DNA from: an uncultured Clostridia bacterium
GTDB taxonomy: Bacteria > Bacillota > Clostridia > TANB77 > CAG-508
Length of the DNA: 64,000 nt
Assembly (NCBI GenBank): GCA_944390285.1
Contig: CALXPN010000001.1
Span: 274,413 to 338,412 of the forward strand
Direction of reading: 5' to 3'
Part shown: positions 8,450 to 16,828 of the stretch, one piece after another
Position numbering within the stretch: the stretch's first letter is position 1
Layout: each line of letters opens with the position of its first letter
Made by a program: the position numbers and the translations under genes
Notes under the pieces: model-generated
Told to the model about the DNA's origin: nothing
What the model saw: the letters and a program-made list of their open reading frames with translations, nothing else
The model's database searches: none

Positions 8450-8478
8450 TTGAAAAACGTTGAGAAAGGTTGAAAACC
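8450..8478. repeat. Right terminal inverted repeat of the mobile element
   Basis: Ends in GTTGAGAAAGGTTGAAAACC and is the imperfect inverse of 3314-3343. The encoded CCA of the tRNA-Gly gene begins 8 bases further right. Confidence 0.55.
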
Positions 8479-8486
8479 AGCCAGAG

Positions 8487-8560
<74 letters not shown>

Positions 8561-8647
8561 AATAACTATAATATTATTATACATAAAAATTTATACTTTT
8601 TCAAGATTTAAAATTTTGTATAACACTATTTAACCACAATGAATATA

Positions 8648-8842
8648 TTACTTCTCTATAAGATTATATCTTTTAAATATAGTAATAATCATACTATAAA
8701 CTAATTTTTTACTTAACAATTCTCTAAATTTTGTAGTTTTTGATTTTCCTTCGTTTCTTAATTTTTCCAATTCTTTACCTAAATTATTATACTCATCTAA
8801 AATATCTTGAAGTGCTTTTTCAAATCTTTCTAACTTCTCCAT
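8648..8842 (-). CDS. Small conserved clostridial protein (64 aa), function unknown
   Basis: Starts MEKLERFEKALQ with GGAG 8 bases before the ATG. The protein is strongly helical and charged, with a predicted coiled coil over residues 1-35. Short proteins of this pattern (EKLRNEGKxKTxxFRELLxxKL) are, as far as I recall, widespread unknowns in Clostridia. No membrane segment or metal-binding motif. It stands alone between the tRNA-Gly and a decayed gene. Confidence 0.6.
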   Translation of the reverse strand: MEKLERFEKALQDILDEYNNLGKELEKLRNEGKSKTTKFRELLSKKLVYSMIITIFKRYNLIEK

Positions 8843-8867
8843 AAATTTTCTCCATTATAAAATTCAA

Positions 8868-9409
8868 TTATATATATTCTACTATATCTTTCAAATCTTT
8901 TCTTTGATTATACATAGGATTTCCAGTATAATTTTCTGATGCATATCCTAATGGAATTAAACATATAGGTTCAAAATTTTCTTTTAAATTCCTTTTTAAA
9001 GCTTCTATGTCAAACATCTCTATCCAAATATGTCAATTCCAATATTAGTTACTTCCAATATCATATGTGTTGCAACTATGATTGTACTACATATATTTTT
9101 TAAGGTTATATGTTTTTAGCTGTTGGTGCTAATTTACCAGCTTCTAAAATTTTTTCTAATTTCTCTTTAGAAACTATTTTTTATTTAAATTTTCTTGTTG
9201 CTGTTCTCTCTCTTATAACTGATTCAAAATCTTTGCCATTAAAACTAGGAATATATTGTTCAACTCTCATTTTTAAGTAATATTTATCTCTTAAATTTGC
9301 TATTTTTTTCATCATTGGTGATTTGTGATGAATATCTAATGCCGCTTGATTTTCCCAAGTATCTATTAATAAAACTGTATTCTCATCATTTTCTGAGAAA
9401 AATACTCAT
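8868..9409 (-). pseudogene. Decayed monooxygenase (ABM)-nitroreductase fusion gene
   Basis: A GGAGG site and ATG (9409) begin a frame that stops after seven codons. In another frame, ENDENTVLLIDTWENQAALD and SPMMKKI resemble the C-terminal half of an antibiotic-biosynthesis-type monooxygenase. This runs into VIRERTATRKFK-stop-KIVSKEKLEKILEAGKLAP, the N-terminus of a nitroreductase. After a deletion, STIVATHMILEVTNIGID and, in a shifted frame, WIEMFDIEALK up to CLIPLGYASENYTGNPMY give the nitroreductase end. At least two stops, two frameshifts and a missing middle section make it non-functional. Confidence 0.8.
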
Positions 9410-9519
9410 ATCACTTCCTCCTTCGTTTTTATTATATCATTAATAAATCAAACTATCTATTTTTCTTAATAAAATTTTAACAAAAAAATATATTTTAAGT
9501 AGATTATTATTTTTTTTAA

Positions 9520-9528
9520 TGATATAAT
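9520..9528 (+). promoter_or_regulatory. Extended -10 promoter of the DedA gene
   Basis: TGA followed by TATAAT, 35 bases before the ATG. No recognisable -35 box in the AT-rich stretch upstream. Confidence 0.5.
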
Positions 9529-9563
9529 ACGTTTACTGTAAAATTTTTTAAAGGAGAAAACTA

Positions 9564-10202
9564 ATGGAAAATTTAATTATTGAAATAATGAATAACTATG
9601 GTTATATAGGAATTTGTTTACTTATTCTAATTGAAAATATATTTCCACCTATTCCTAGTGAACTAATTTTAACATTTGGTGGATTTATGACCACAAGTAG
9701 TAATATGACAATTTGGGGAGTTATAATTGCTTCAACTATAGGATCTGTAATAGGCGCTATCGTATTATATTATATTGGAAAAATATTGAATAAAGATAGA
9801 CTTATTAAAATAGTAACAAGTAAATATGGAAGACTGTTGAGGGTAAAACCAGAAGATATTGAATCAGCAGATAAATGGTTTGATGAGAAAGGAAATAAAA
9901 CTGTATTTTTCTGTAGATTCATACCAGTTGTTAGAAGTTTAATAAGTATTCCAGCAGGAATGAGTGAAATGAAACTTGTAAAATTTATTGCATATACCAC
10001 TGTTGGTAGTGCTATTTGGAATACTGTTTTAGTATGTGTTGGAGCTTTTGCAGGTGATAAAAAAGACTATATTTTGAGTTTCTTAGATGAGGTTTCACAT
10101 ATCGTATTAATTTTAATAATAATTGTATTTTGTATTTTTGTTTACAGATTTTATAAAACAAGATTAAAAAGCTCAGAACAAAATTCTGAAAATAATAAAT
10201 AG
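9564..10202 (+). CDS. DedA-family membrane protein
   Basis: 212 aa, multi-pass. The family is linked to recycling of undecaprenyl phosphate and other lipid carriers across the membrane. Conserved signals are EN-x-FPPIPSE near residues 24-32 and FFCRFIPVVRSLISIPAG near 112-130, which holds the essential arginines, with flanking hydrophobic segments and a last transmembrane helix at about 175-198. Length is normal. GGAG lies 8 bases before the ATG. It is transcribed alone and followed by a short hairpin terminator. Confidence 0.88.
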   Translation: MENLIIEIMNNYGYIGICLLILIENIFPPIPSELILTFGGFMTTSSNMTIWGVIIASTIGSVIGAIVLYYIGKILNKDRLIKIVTSKYGRLLRVKPEDIESADKWFDEKGNKTVFFCRFIPVVRSLISIPAGMSEMKLVKFIAYTTVGSAIWNTVLVCVGAFAGDKKDYILSFLDEVSHIVLILIIIVFCIFVYRFYKTRLKSSEQNSENNK

Positions 10203-10208
10203 TTTAAT

Positions 10209-10232
10209 ATATCCCATTTTTTAATGGGATAT
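10209..10232 (+). terminator. Terminator after the DedA gene
   Basis: ATATCCCATT and its complement around a TTTT loop, followed by an AT-rich stretch with several T runs. Confidence 0.6.
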
Positions 10233-10260
10233 TATTATTTTAATTATAAGGAGGGATATA

Positions 10261-10677
10261 ATGATAACTATAGAATATAAAGAAAATTTAGATAAAACAA
10301 TATATAAAATAATAGATTCAGAATTTAATAAATATGCTATTAATAACAATATAATTTGCAATTATAATTCTTTTAATTTTATTGCAAAAGATAATAATAA
10401 AATTGTTGGTATAATTACAGGACATTCTTATTATAAAGAAGTTTATATTAGTGATCTTATTATACTTAAAAATTATCGTAATAAAAAAATCGGTACTAAA
10501 TTAGTAAAAAAAGTGGAAGAATATTTTAAAGATAAAGAATTTGAAAATATAAATTTAACCACATATAATTTTCAAGCTCCAGAATTTTATAAAAAGCTTG
10601 GCTTTAAAATCGAATTTATAAGGGAAAATAAAATAACACCTAAATTAACTAAATATTTTTTCATTAAATATTTTTAG
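10261..10677 (+). CDS. GNAT-family N-acetyltransferase
   Basis: 138 aa. The acetyl-CoA site is visible as IILKNYRNKKIGTKLV at about residues 63-78 (the Q/RxxGxG/A-type loop, here RNKKIGT), followed by the usual helix. The C-terminal strand pair LTTYNFQAPEFYKKLGF (about 100-116) is also typical. The substrate cannot be told from sequence. AAGGAGGG precedes the ATG by 5 bases. It lies 58 bases after the DedA gene, separated by a hairpin, and ends at a strong terminator. Confidence 0.85.
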   Translation: MITIEYKENLDKTIYKIIDSEFNKYAINNNIICNYNSFNFIAKDNNKIVGIITGHSYYKEVYISDLIILKNYRNKKIGTKLVKKVEEYFKDKEFENINLTTYNFQAPEFYKKLGFKIEFIRENKITPKLTKYFFIKYF

Positions 10678-10693
10678 AATTTTAACTCTTTAA

Positions 10694-10730
10694 AAAAACT
10701 TACGAGCATTTTATAACTCGTAAGTTTTTT
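10694..10730. terminator. Bidirectional terminator between the acetyltransferase and tRNA-Gly genes
   Basis: AAAAACTTACGAG pairs with CTCGTAAGTTTTT around a 10-base loop, with A/T runs on both sides. Confidence 0.85.
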
Positions 10731-10732
10731 AT

Positions 10733-10806
<74 letters not shown>

Positions 10807-10828
10807 ATTATATTGCCAAAAGGAAATT

Positions 10829-10902
<74 letters not shown>

Positions 10903-10979
10903 ATTATTTCCTTCTGACAAGTATAAATTATAATTTATTTAAGACGATTTGTCAATACTAAAAATAAAATTTATTTACT

Positions 10980-11537
10980 TTATTTTGTTTCTTCCTTTTT
11001 AGTTTCTTCTTTTTGCTCATCTTTTACTTCTTTAACTTCTTCTTTTTTTGCTGTTTCTTCAGCTTTTGCTGCTTCTATTTTTGCATCTTCTGCTACTGCT
11101 TCTGCAACATCTGCTTCAGTTGCTACAGCTTCAGCTTCAGATTCTCCTGGTACAACTTCTTCTTTTATAATAATTTCTTTATTTTCAATTCTTGCACCAA
11201 TTTTTTCTTTAGTTTTAGCAGCTTTACCTACTCTGTCTCTTAGGTAGTATAATTTAGCACGTCTTGCTTTACCTACTCTAACTACTTCTACTTTTTCAAT
11301 CATTGGAGAATGTACTAAAAATGTTTTTTCAACACCTACACCATAAGATATTCTTCTTACAGTAAATGTACTATTAACTCCTCCTCCTTGTTTTTTTATG
11401 ATAATTCCTTCAAAAACTTGGATTCTTTCTTTATTTCCTTCTTTTATTCTTACGTGAACTCTAACAGTATTACCAACTTTTAGCTCTGGTATTTTGTTTT
11501 TCAATTGTTCATGTTCGATAGATTTTAAAATATCCAT
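10980..11537 (-). CDS. rplS: 50S ribosomal protein L19 with long acidic/basic tail
   Basis: Residues 1-115 are a normal L19 ([21 protein letters not shown]-type core, [22 protein letters not shown]), a protein at the interface of the two ribosomal subunits. Residues 116-185 form an extra low-complexity tail rich in Ala, Glu, Lys and Val, which ordinary L19 (about 115 aa) lacks. GGAGGAAGAAAA stands before the ATG. It is the last gene of the operon, 39 bases after trmD. Confidence 0.95.
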   Translation of the reverse strand: MDILKSIEHEQLKNKIPELKVGNTVRVHVRIKEGNKERIQVFEGIIIKKQGGGVNSTFTVRRISYGVGVEKTFLVHSPMIEKVEVVRVGKARRAKLYYLRDRVGKAAKTKEKIGARIENKEIIIKEEVVPGESEAEAVATEADVAEAVAEDAKIEAAKAEETAKKEEVKEVKDEQKEETKKEETK

Positions 11538-11576
11538 TTTTCTTCCTCCTTCTTCTAAATTATGGATTTAACTCAT

Positions 11577-12290
11577 TTATTTTTTTAATTCTTCTAAAAA
11601 CTTTTTATCTTCATCATCTAACTTAGCTATTTTTAAAAGTTCTGGTCTTTTTATGTAAGTTACTTTTATTGCTTCTTTTCTTCTCCATTTTTTTATATTT
11701 TCATGATGTCCAGATTGTAATACTTCTGGAACTTTTATTCCTAAAAACTCTTCTGGTCTTGTATATTGTGGGTATTCTAATAATCCATTTGCAAAACTTT
11801 CTTCTGATACAGAATCATTTGCTAAAACTCCATCAATATATCTAGAAACACTATCTATTAATACCATTGCTGGTATCTCTCCACCAGTTAGTACATAATC
11901 ACCAATTGAGATTTCTTCATCAACAATTTTATCAAGTACTCTCTGATCTATTCCTTCATAATGACCACATAATAATATCAAATGTTCTTCTTTAGATAAT
12001 TCCTCTACTTTTCCTTGAGAAAGTGTTTTTCCTTGTGGTGTTAAATAAATAACCTTAGATTTTTCTGATTTAATAGAATTATAAGCATCCCATACAACAT
12101 CTGGTTTTATAAGCATTCCTGCTCCTCCACCATACACTGTATCATCTACTTTTTTATGCTTGTCTTTTGAAAAATCTCTAATATTTATTAAATTAATTTC
12201 CATTTTATTATTTTTTACTGCTCTACCTATAATACTTTGTTTTAAAGGTTCAAACATTTGTGGAAATAATGTTAATACATCAAATTTCAT
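11577..12290 (-). CDS. trmD: tRNA (guanine37-N1)-methyltransferase
   Basis: 237 aa SPOUT methyltransferase that methylates G37 of tRNAs reading CNN codons, preventing +1 frameshifts. The trefoil-knot SAM site is present as LLCGHYEGIDQR (about 106-117) and EISIGDYVLTGGE (about 127-139); VYGGGAGM (about 53-60) is the other conserved patch. Length is normal. The start lies 2 bases after the end of rimM, as in the standard Firmicutes operon. Confidence 0.97.
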   Translation of the reverse strand: MKFDVLTLFPQMFEPLKQSIIGRAVKNNKMEINLINIRDFSKDKHKKVDDTVYGGGAGMLIKPDVVWDAYNSIKSEKSKVIYLTPQGKTLSQGKVEELSKEEHLILLCGHYEGIDQRVLDKIVDEEISIGDYVLTGGEIPAMVLIDSVSRYIDGVLANDSVSEESFANGLLEYPQYTRPEEFLGIKVPEVLQSGHHENIKKWRRKEAIKVTYIKRPELLKIAKLDDEDKKFLEELKK

Positions 12291-12292
12291 AT

Positions 12293-12796
12293 TTAAAGTC
12301 CTTTTATTAGATTTACTGTTATTTTATTTTCTTTTAAATCTATTTTTTTAATAACTTCATCTATTCCAGGTAAAAGTTTTTCTTTTCCTTTTTCATCTTT
12401 TACAACATAAACATCATTACTACCTGTTTGAAATATATCATCTACTTTTCCTAAATATTCATTAGATTCTGTATATACATCTAAACCAATTAAATCTGCT
12501 ATATAATATACTCCTTCTGGAAGTTCACCAAAAATTTCTCTATCAACAATAATATAAGAATTTCTTAATTTTTCAGCTTCTTCAATAGTATCTATATTTT
12601 TGAATTTAATTATTACTTGATTTTTGTTATATCCTACTTTTTCTATCTCATATTCTGTTAAAGTATTTTTTTGTTTCACAAAAACTTTTGATATCCTTTC
12701 AAACTTTGTGTTATCATCTGTAAAAGAATTTACTTTAACTTCTCCTTTTAGTCCTTTAACATTTACGATTTGACCTAATTCTAAATATTTATTCAT
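12293..12796 (-). CDS. rimM: 16S rRNA processing protein RimM
   Basis: 167 aa assembly factor for the 30S head. The N-terminal RimM domain (LGQIVNVKGLKGEVKVNSFTD, residues 6-27) is followed by a PRC-barrel domain from about 95 (YYIADLIGLDVYTESNEYLG and the EKLLPGIDEVI strand). Length is normal. Flanked by khpA (8-base gap) and trmD (2-base gap) in the translation/ribosome operon. Confidence 0.96.
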   Translation of the reverse strand: MNKYLELGQIVNVKGLKGEVKVNSFTDDNTKFERISKVFVKQKNTLTEYEIEKVGYNKNQVIIKFKNIDTIEEAEKLRNSYIIVDREIFGELPEGVYYIADLIGLDVYTESNEYLGKVDDIFQTGSNDVYVVKDEKGKEKLLPGIDEVIKKIDLKENKITVNLIKGL

Positions 12797-12804
12797 AATA
12801 ACAC

Positions 12805-13047
12805 CTAATCATCTAGAAATTCAATATTTACCTTTTTATGTTCTTTTACTGCAATAGCTTTCATTATTGATCTAATGGCTTTTGCCATCTTGCCTTGTTT
12901 ACCTATTACTTTTCCCATATCAGCTTTATTTACCTTCACTTCAAATGTGATGGCTTTTGTCTCTTCTTTTTCTGTAATAGATACATCTTCTTGATTATCA
13001 ACTAAATTTTTTATTATTACTTCAAGTATATCTTTCATATCCTGCAC
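12805..13047 (-). CDS. khpA: KH-domain RNA-binding protein KhpA
   Basis: 80 aa consisting essentially of one KH domain, with the GKVIGKQGKMAKAIR loop (GxxG = GKQG) at about residues 45-60. In Firmicutes KhpA partners KhpB/Jag to bind RNA and affect cell division. It lies between rpsP and rimM, its usual position. An AGGTG ribosome site precedes the ATG. Confidence 0.95.
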   Translation of the reverse strand: MQDMKDILEVIIKNLVDNQEDVSITEKEETKAITFEVKVNKADMGKVIGKQGKMAKAIRSIMKAIAVKEHKKVNIEFLDD

Positions 13048-13060
13048 CTCTTTGTTTTAA

Positions 13061-13300
13061 TTATTTAGATGCCTTGTTTTCTATTAAAGCTTTAACTGTA
13101 TCTGTTGGTTTTGCACCATTTTTAATCCATTTTTCAACTTTTTCAATATCTAAATTGATTGTTGCTGGATCTGTCATAGGATCATATGTTCCTACTTGTT
13201 CTATTATTTTACCATCTCTTGGAGATTTAGAATCTGCTACTACTACATGATAAAATGGTGCTTTTTTCTTTCCAACTCTTTTTAATCTTATTTTTACCAT
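13061..13300 (-). CDS. rpsP: 30S ribosomal protein S16
   Basis: 79 aa with the typical start [20 protein letters not shown] and the [12 protein letters not shown] region. AGGGGGTG lies ahead of the ATG. A 112-base gap separates it from ffh; the gap is AT-rich and shows no clear promoter. Confidence 0.97.
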   Translation of the reverse strand: MVKIRLKRVGKKKAPFYHVVVADSKSPRDGKIIEQVGTYDPMTDPATINLDIEKVEKWIKNGAKPTDTVKALIENKASK

Positions 13301-13412
13301 TAAAATTCACCCCCTGAATAATTTTATTTAAATTTATAAAAATATTAATTTCTATTTAAACTTAAATACAAAATATTTAGTTTTCCTAGAACTTAAAAAT
13401 TTAATAACTATA

Positions 13413-14771
13413 TTATTTAAAATTAGTAAAATCTTTTAAATTATTCTTATCTATTCCTTTTAACATTTTTTTCATCATGCCTTTATTTGAAGTCATATCT
13501 TTCATCATTTTTTGTGTTAATTCAAAAGATTTCATAAATTTATTTATTTGTTCAACAGTTGTTCCACTACCTTTTGCAATTCTTATCCTTCTACTTCCAT
13601 TTAATATTTTAGGATTTCTTCTTTCTTCTTTTGTCATTGAACAAATAATTGCTTCAATTCTAACAAATTCTTTATCATCTATTTCAATATCTTTTAATTT
13701 ATTCATTCCTGGTAACATTTTTAAAATAGATGAAAAAGAACCCATTTTTTTCATTTGCCTTAATTGTGTTAAATAGTCATCTAAATCAAAATTTTGTTTT
13801 CTTAATTTTTTTTCTAATTTGGAAGCTTCTTCTATATCAAATGTCTCTTCTGCTTTTTCTATTATAGAAAGCACATCACCCATTCCAAGTATTCTTGATG
13901 CCATTCTTTCTGGATGAAACACTTCAATATCACTCAATTTCTCACCTGTTGCTGCAAATTTTATTGGTCTTCCTGTAATCTTTTTAACAGATAATGCAGC
14001 TCCACCTCTTGTATCACCATCTAACTTAGTAAGCACAATTCCATCTATCCCAAGTTCTTTATTAAAAGTATCAGCAATATTTACAGCATCTTGACCTGTC
14101 ATTGCATCAACTACTAATAAAATTTCATGTGGTTTTATATTTGATTTTAAATCTTTTAGTTCTTGCATTAATACTTCATCTATTTGCAAACGACCTGCAG
14201 TATCTAATATTATTACATCATTTAATTTAGATATAGCAGTAGATATTGCTTGCTTTGCAATTAGATTCACATCTTTTGTATTTTCATTTGTATAAACTGG
14301 AATATTTAATTGTTTTCCAATAACTTCCAATTGTTTTATAGCAGCAGGTCTGTAAACATCACATGCTACAAGTAATGGATTTTTTCCTTGTTTTCTAATG
14401 ATATTTGCAAGTTTACCTGCTGTTGTTGTTTTTCCTGAACCTTGCAAACCTACAAGCATAATAATTGTTGGTGGATTTGGAGTGAAATTAATTTTACTTT
14501 CTTCTCCCCCAAGTAAAGTTACTAATTCATCTTTTACTATTTTAACAACTTGTTGTCCTGGTGTAAGAGATTTTAAAACATCTTGCCCTAAAGCTTTTTC
14601 TTCTATTACTTTTATAAATTCTTTTACTATTTTAAAATTAACATCTGCTTCAAGTAATGCAAGTTTAACTTCTCTTAACACTTCTTTTAAGTCATCTTCT
14701 GTTATTCTTGCTTTTCCTTTTAGCTTTCTTGTTATTTCTTGTAACCTAGATGATAAACCTTCAAATGCCAT
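13413..14771 (-). CDS. ffh: Signal recognition particle GTPase Ffh
   Basis: 452 aa. The NG domain has the P-loop GLQGSGKTTTAGKLA (about 105-119), DTAGRL (about 190), TKLDGDTRGGAAL (about 246-258) and GEK. The methionine-rich M domain from about 300 (LPGMNKLKD, RRIRIAKGSG, KMMKDMTSNKGMMKKMLKG) binds 4.5S/scRNA and signal peptides. It targets nascent membrane proteins to FtsY and SecYEG. Follows ylxM by 21 bases, as in Bacillus. Confidence 0.98.
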   Translation of the reverse strand: MAFEGLSSRLQEITRKLKGKARITEDDLKEVLREVKLALLEADVNFKIVKEFIKVIEEKALGQDVLKSLTPGQQVVKIVKDELVTLLGGEESKINFTPNPPTIIMLVGLQGSGKTTTAGKLANIIRKQGKNPLLVACDVYRPAAIKQLEVIGKQLNIPVYTNENTKDVNLIAKQAISTAISKLNDVIILDTAGRLQIDEVLMQELKDLKSNIKPHEILLVVDAMTGQDAVNIADTFNKELGIDGIVLTKLDGDTRGGAALSVKKITGRPIKFAATGEKLSDIEVFHPERMASRILGMGDVLSIIEKAEETFDIEEASKLEKKLRKQNFDLDDYLTQLRQMKKMGSFSSILKMLPGMNKLKDIEIDDKEFVRIEAIICSMTKEERRNPKILNGSRRIRIAKGSGTTVEQINKFMKSFELTQKMMKDMTSNKGMMKKMLKGIDKNNLKDFTNFK

Positions 14772-14792
14772 TATTTCCTCCTTTTGAATACT

Positions 14793-15137
14793 TTATAATA
14801 AAGTATTTAGGTTATTTTTAATATTTTCAAGTTCTTTATATATTATTTCTAAATTAGATTTTTTTAATTTTTCTATATCTGAAATAATAGAATTTATTTT
14901 TTCTTTTTGAATTTCTGTTTTTTTCATATATTCTAATTTTTCTTCATATTCAAAAAGTTTATTTTCTCCCTTTTTTAAATTATCTCTTACTGCTTGCCTT
15001 GTTATATTTTCATTTTCTGCTATTTCAGATAATGACAAATCATTATTATAATAATCATTTAAAAGCTCTCTTTGCTTCTGAGTTAGCAGTTTTCCATATA
15101 TATCTAATAATATACTTATTTTTATGGTTTTTTCCAC
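14793..15137 (-). CDS. ylxM: YlxM family helix-turn-helix protein, SRP-associated
   Basis: 114 aa. The N-terminal half is a sigma-factor-like helix-turn-helix (LLTQKQRELLNDYYNNDLS, then SEIAENENITRQAVRDNLKK); the C-terminal half is a coiled coil. The start is GTG at 15137, 7 bases after AAGGAG; an overlapping ATG is out of frame. YlxM is encoded ahead of ffh in many Firmicutes and influences SRP function. First gene of the operon, directly behind a good promoter. Confidence 0.93.
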   Translation of the reverse strand: MEKTIKISILLDIYGKLLTQKQRELLNDYYNNDLSLSEIAENENITRQAVRDNLKKGENKLFEYEEKLEYMKKTEIQKEKINSIISDIEKLKKSNLEIIYKELENIKNNLNTLL

Positions 15138-15168
15138 ATTACCACTCCTTGTTTTGTAATGCTAATAT

Positions 15169-15197
15169 ACTTTACACTATTTTTATGCATTTGTCAA
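15169..15197 (-). promoter_or_regulatory. Promoter of the ylxM-ffh-rpsP-khpA-rimM-trmD-rplS operon
   Basis: On the minus strand a perfect TTGACA (15197-15192), 17 bases, then TAAAGT (15174-15169), 32 bases before the GTG start of ylxM. Confidence 0.65.
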
Positions 15198-15208
15198 GTA
15201 TTTTTTAT

Positions 15209-16732
15209 TTATTTTATGTTTAATACAGCTCTAAATCTTCCATATTCATTAGAATTTGAATTTTTAGTAATCTCATTTTCAGATGAATATAAATCATATA
15301 CTCCATATAGATTACCAGTTGATGAATACTGAATATTATCAATAAAACCAAATTCATCAGCAAATCCACCTGAGTAATTTGACATATCATTTGTTATGTT
15401 TATATTATTTGAAAATGCAAGCAAAAAAATAGAATTTAATTGTTTATCATTTGTTAAACTTGAATATACTGTTTCTGTTTCTAAATAATTATTACAAATA
15501 TTTTGTGCTTTATTTTTGTTTGTAATTGCTAAGGTTTCTCCTGGAGTTATTACAAGTGTATTATCATCATTAGATTGAAATTTTGAAATCCAAAAACCAG
15601 TTTTCTCTCCATTTTCCGAAAAAGCTTCACATAATTTATAACCATTTAATGCAATATTACTTGTCGATGTATTTGAACTCTCATATATATATTCAATATC
15701 TATATTATCTAAGTTAGCTCTATAATAAAATCTTGGTATCCAAACCCAATAATTTCCATCTTCTGTTTTTGCATTTGCAAATCTAAATTCATCTTCAGTA
15801 TAATCATACCAATTTGGATCATTTATTTGGCTAATACTTCTTTCTTCATCACCAATCCAGTATATTCCTTCCATTCCTTCTGCTAATACTGGGGGATTAC
15901 AAAATTTAAAATTTTTTTCTACTAATGGATATTGTACTCCTGTTATATCTTCCACTATAAAATAATAGTTTCCTGAAACATCTATTGTAAAATATGCAGT
16001 TTTTTCTTCTTTTATATATTCATAATCTTTTAAATTACTACATCTTTTTTTAGTTTCATCTTTATTCATATAATAATAAATTTCAGAAATATCTGAATCT
16101 GCATTTTCAAGTGATATTTTTATTTGCATATTTAATCCATTATTTTTTACAACTTCTAATTCTGGAGTTATATAAGACATATATATTGTATTTATTTCTA
16201 ATTTATTTCCAATACTTGAATCATACTGTCTATATATAATTTCATTTTTATTTATATCTTCTATTCCATCTTTGGAAATTATATTGCCTGTAGTAAAATT
16301 TATTATTACATATAAATTAGAATTTTTTATATTGAAATTTTTTTCTATATCTTCTGAAGAACAATAATAATAATTAGTTATTATAGAATCTATATTTTTA
16401 TCCCAATTTTGAATTTCTCTTGAATTTAAGTCATTTATGATATTTTCAAAATTTTTTAAATATGGATTTGAAGTACTATTTGCATTTGTGAAACCTAATA
16501 ATTGTATATATTCATAAAAATTTCCTGTTTCATTTGGATTATAGTTTTCCCAAACTTTATATTCATCACGAATTTTATTTACATTTTCTTGAATTGTTTG
16601 CATTTGAGCAACAAATTTTTGTAATGAATATAATTTATAAATTTTTATCCCTATTCTAATACTTAAAACAATACTTACTATAATTACTATTATGATTATA
16701 CTAAGTTTTTTTATTGTTATTTCTTTTTTCAT
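15209..16732 (-). CDS. Membrane-anchored surface protein with SUMF1-like C-terminal domain
   Basis: 507 aa. One N-terminal transmembrane helix (residues 9-30, very Ile/Val rich) places the rest outside the cell. A helical and beta-rich middle (about 35-270) precedes a C-terminal domain starting at GIYWIGDEE (about 290), with YWVWIPRFYYR, TGFWISKFQS and a final GRFRAVLNI. This WVWIPR...FWISK...GRFRAV order is shared by many surface and phage-tail-like proteins of uncultured gut Firmicutes and resembles the formylglycine-generating-enzyme/C-type-lectin fold. I see no catalytic cysteine pair, so a binding role is more likely. Its stop lies 12 bases upstream of the ylxM -35 box. Confidence 0.6.
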   Translation of the reverse strand: MKKEITIKKLSIIIIVIIVSIVLSIRIGIKIYKLYSLQKFVAQMQTIQENVNKIRDEYKVWENYNPNETGNFYEYIQLLGFTNANSTSNPYLKNFENIINDLNSREIQNWDKNIDSIITNYYYCSSEDIEKNFNIKNSNLYVIINFTTGNIISKDGIEDINKNEIIYRQYDSSIGNKLEINTIYMSYITPELEVVKNNGLNMQIKISLENADSDISEIYYYMNKDETKKRCSNLKDYEYIKEEKTAYFTIDVSGNYYFIVEDITGVQYPLVEKNFKFCNPPVLAEGMEGIYWIGDEERSISQINDPNWYDYTEDEFRFANAKTEDGNYWVWIPRFYYRANLDNIDIEYIYESSNTSTSNIALNGYKLCEAFSENGEKTGFWISKFQSNDDNTLVITPGETLAITNKNKAQNICNNYLETETVYSSLTNDKQLNSIFLLAFSNNINITNDMSNYSGGFADEFGFIDNIQYSSTGNLYGVYDLYSSENEITKNSNSNEYGRFRAVLNIK

Positions 16733-16766
16733 ATAAAATTCCTATTTTAAAATTTATTTTATAAAT

Positions 16767-16794
16767 AAAGAACTTCTTTAAAAAGAAGTTCTTT
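16767..16794 (-). terminator. Terminator after the cyclophilin gene
   Basis: AAAGAACTTC and its exact complement around an 8-base loop, followed on the minus strand by an AT-rich tail. It separates the cyclophilin gene from the surface-protein gene. Confidence 0.65.
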
Positions 16795-16828
16795 ACTTAA
16801 AGATTATTTAGTTTTAAATTTATTTATT

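Larger units (their letters stand above)
3314..8478. mobile_element. Integrative mobilizable element carrying phage-resistance genes
   Basis: The segment is bounded by imperfect inverted repeats (3314-3343 and 8450-8478). In order it holds structured non-coding DNA, a MobV-type oriT, a MobV relaxase, a tyrosine integrase, a bidirectional terminator, a SieB-like gene and a HEPN/Toprim gene, then integrase-arm-like repeats. There is no coupling protein or mating apparatus, so transfer would need a helper element. Its right end is 8 bases from the encoded CCA end of a tRNA-Gly gene. I found no second copy of the tRNA 3' end on the left within the window, so the exact att cores are unresolved. 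Boundaries are from repeat similarity only. Confidence 0.65.

Noticed and set aside
3314..8478. Prophage remnant
   Set aside because: No capsid, tail, terminase or lysis genes; relaxase and oriT indicate a mobilizable element.
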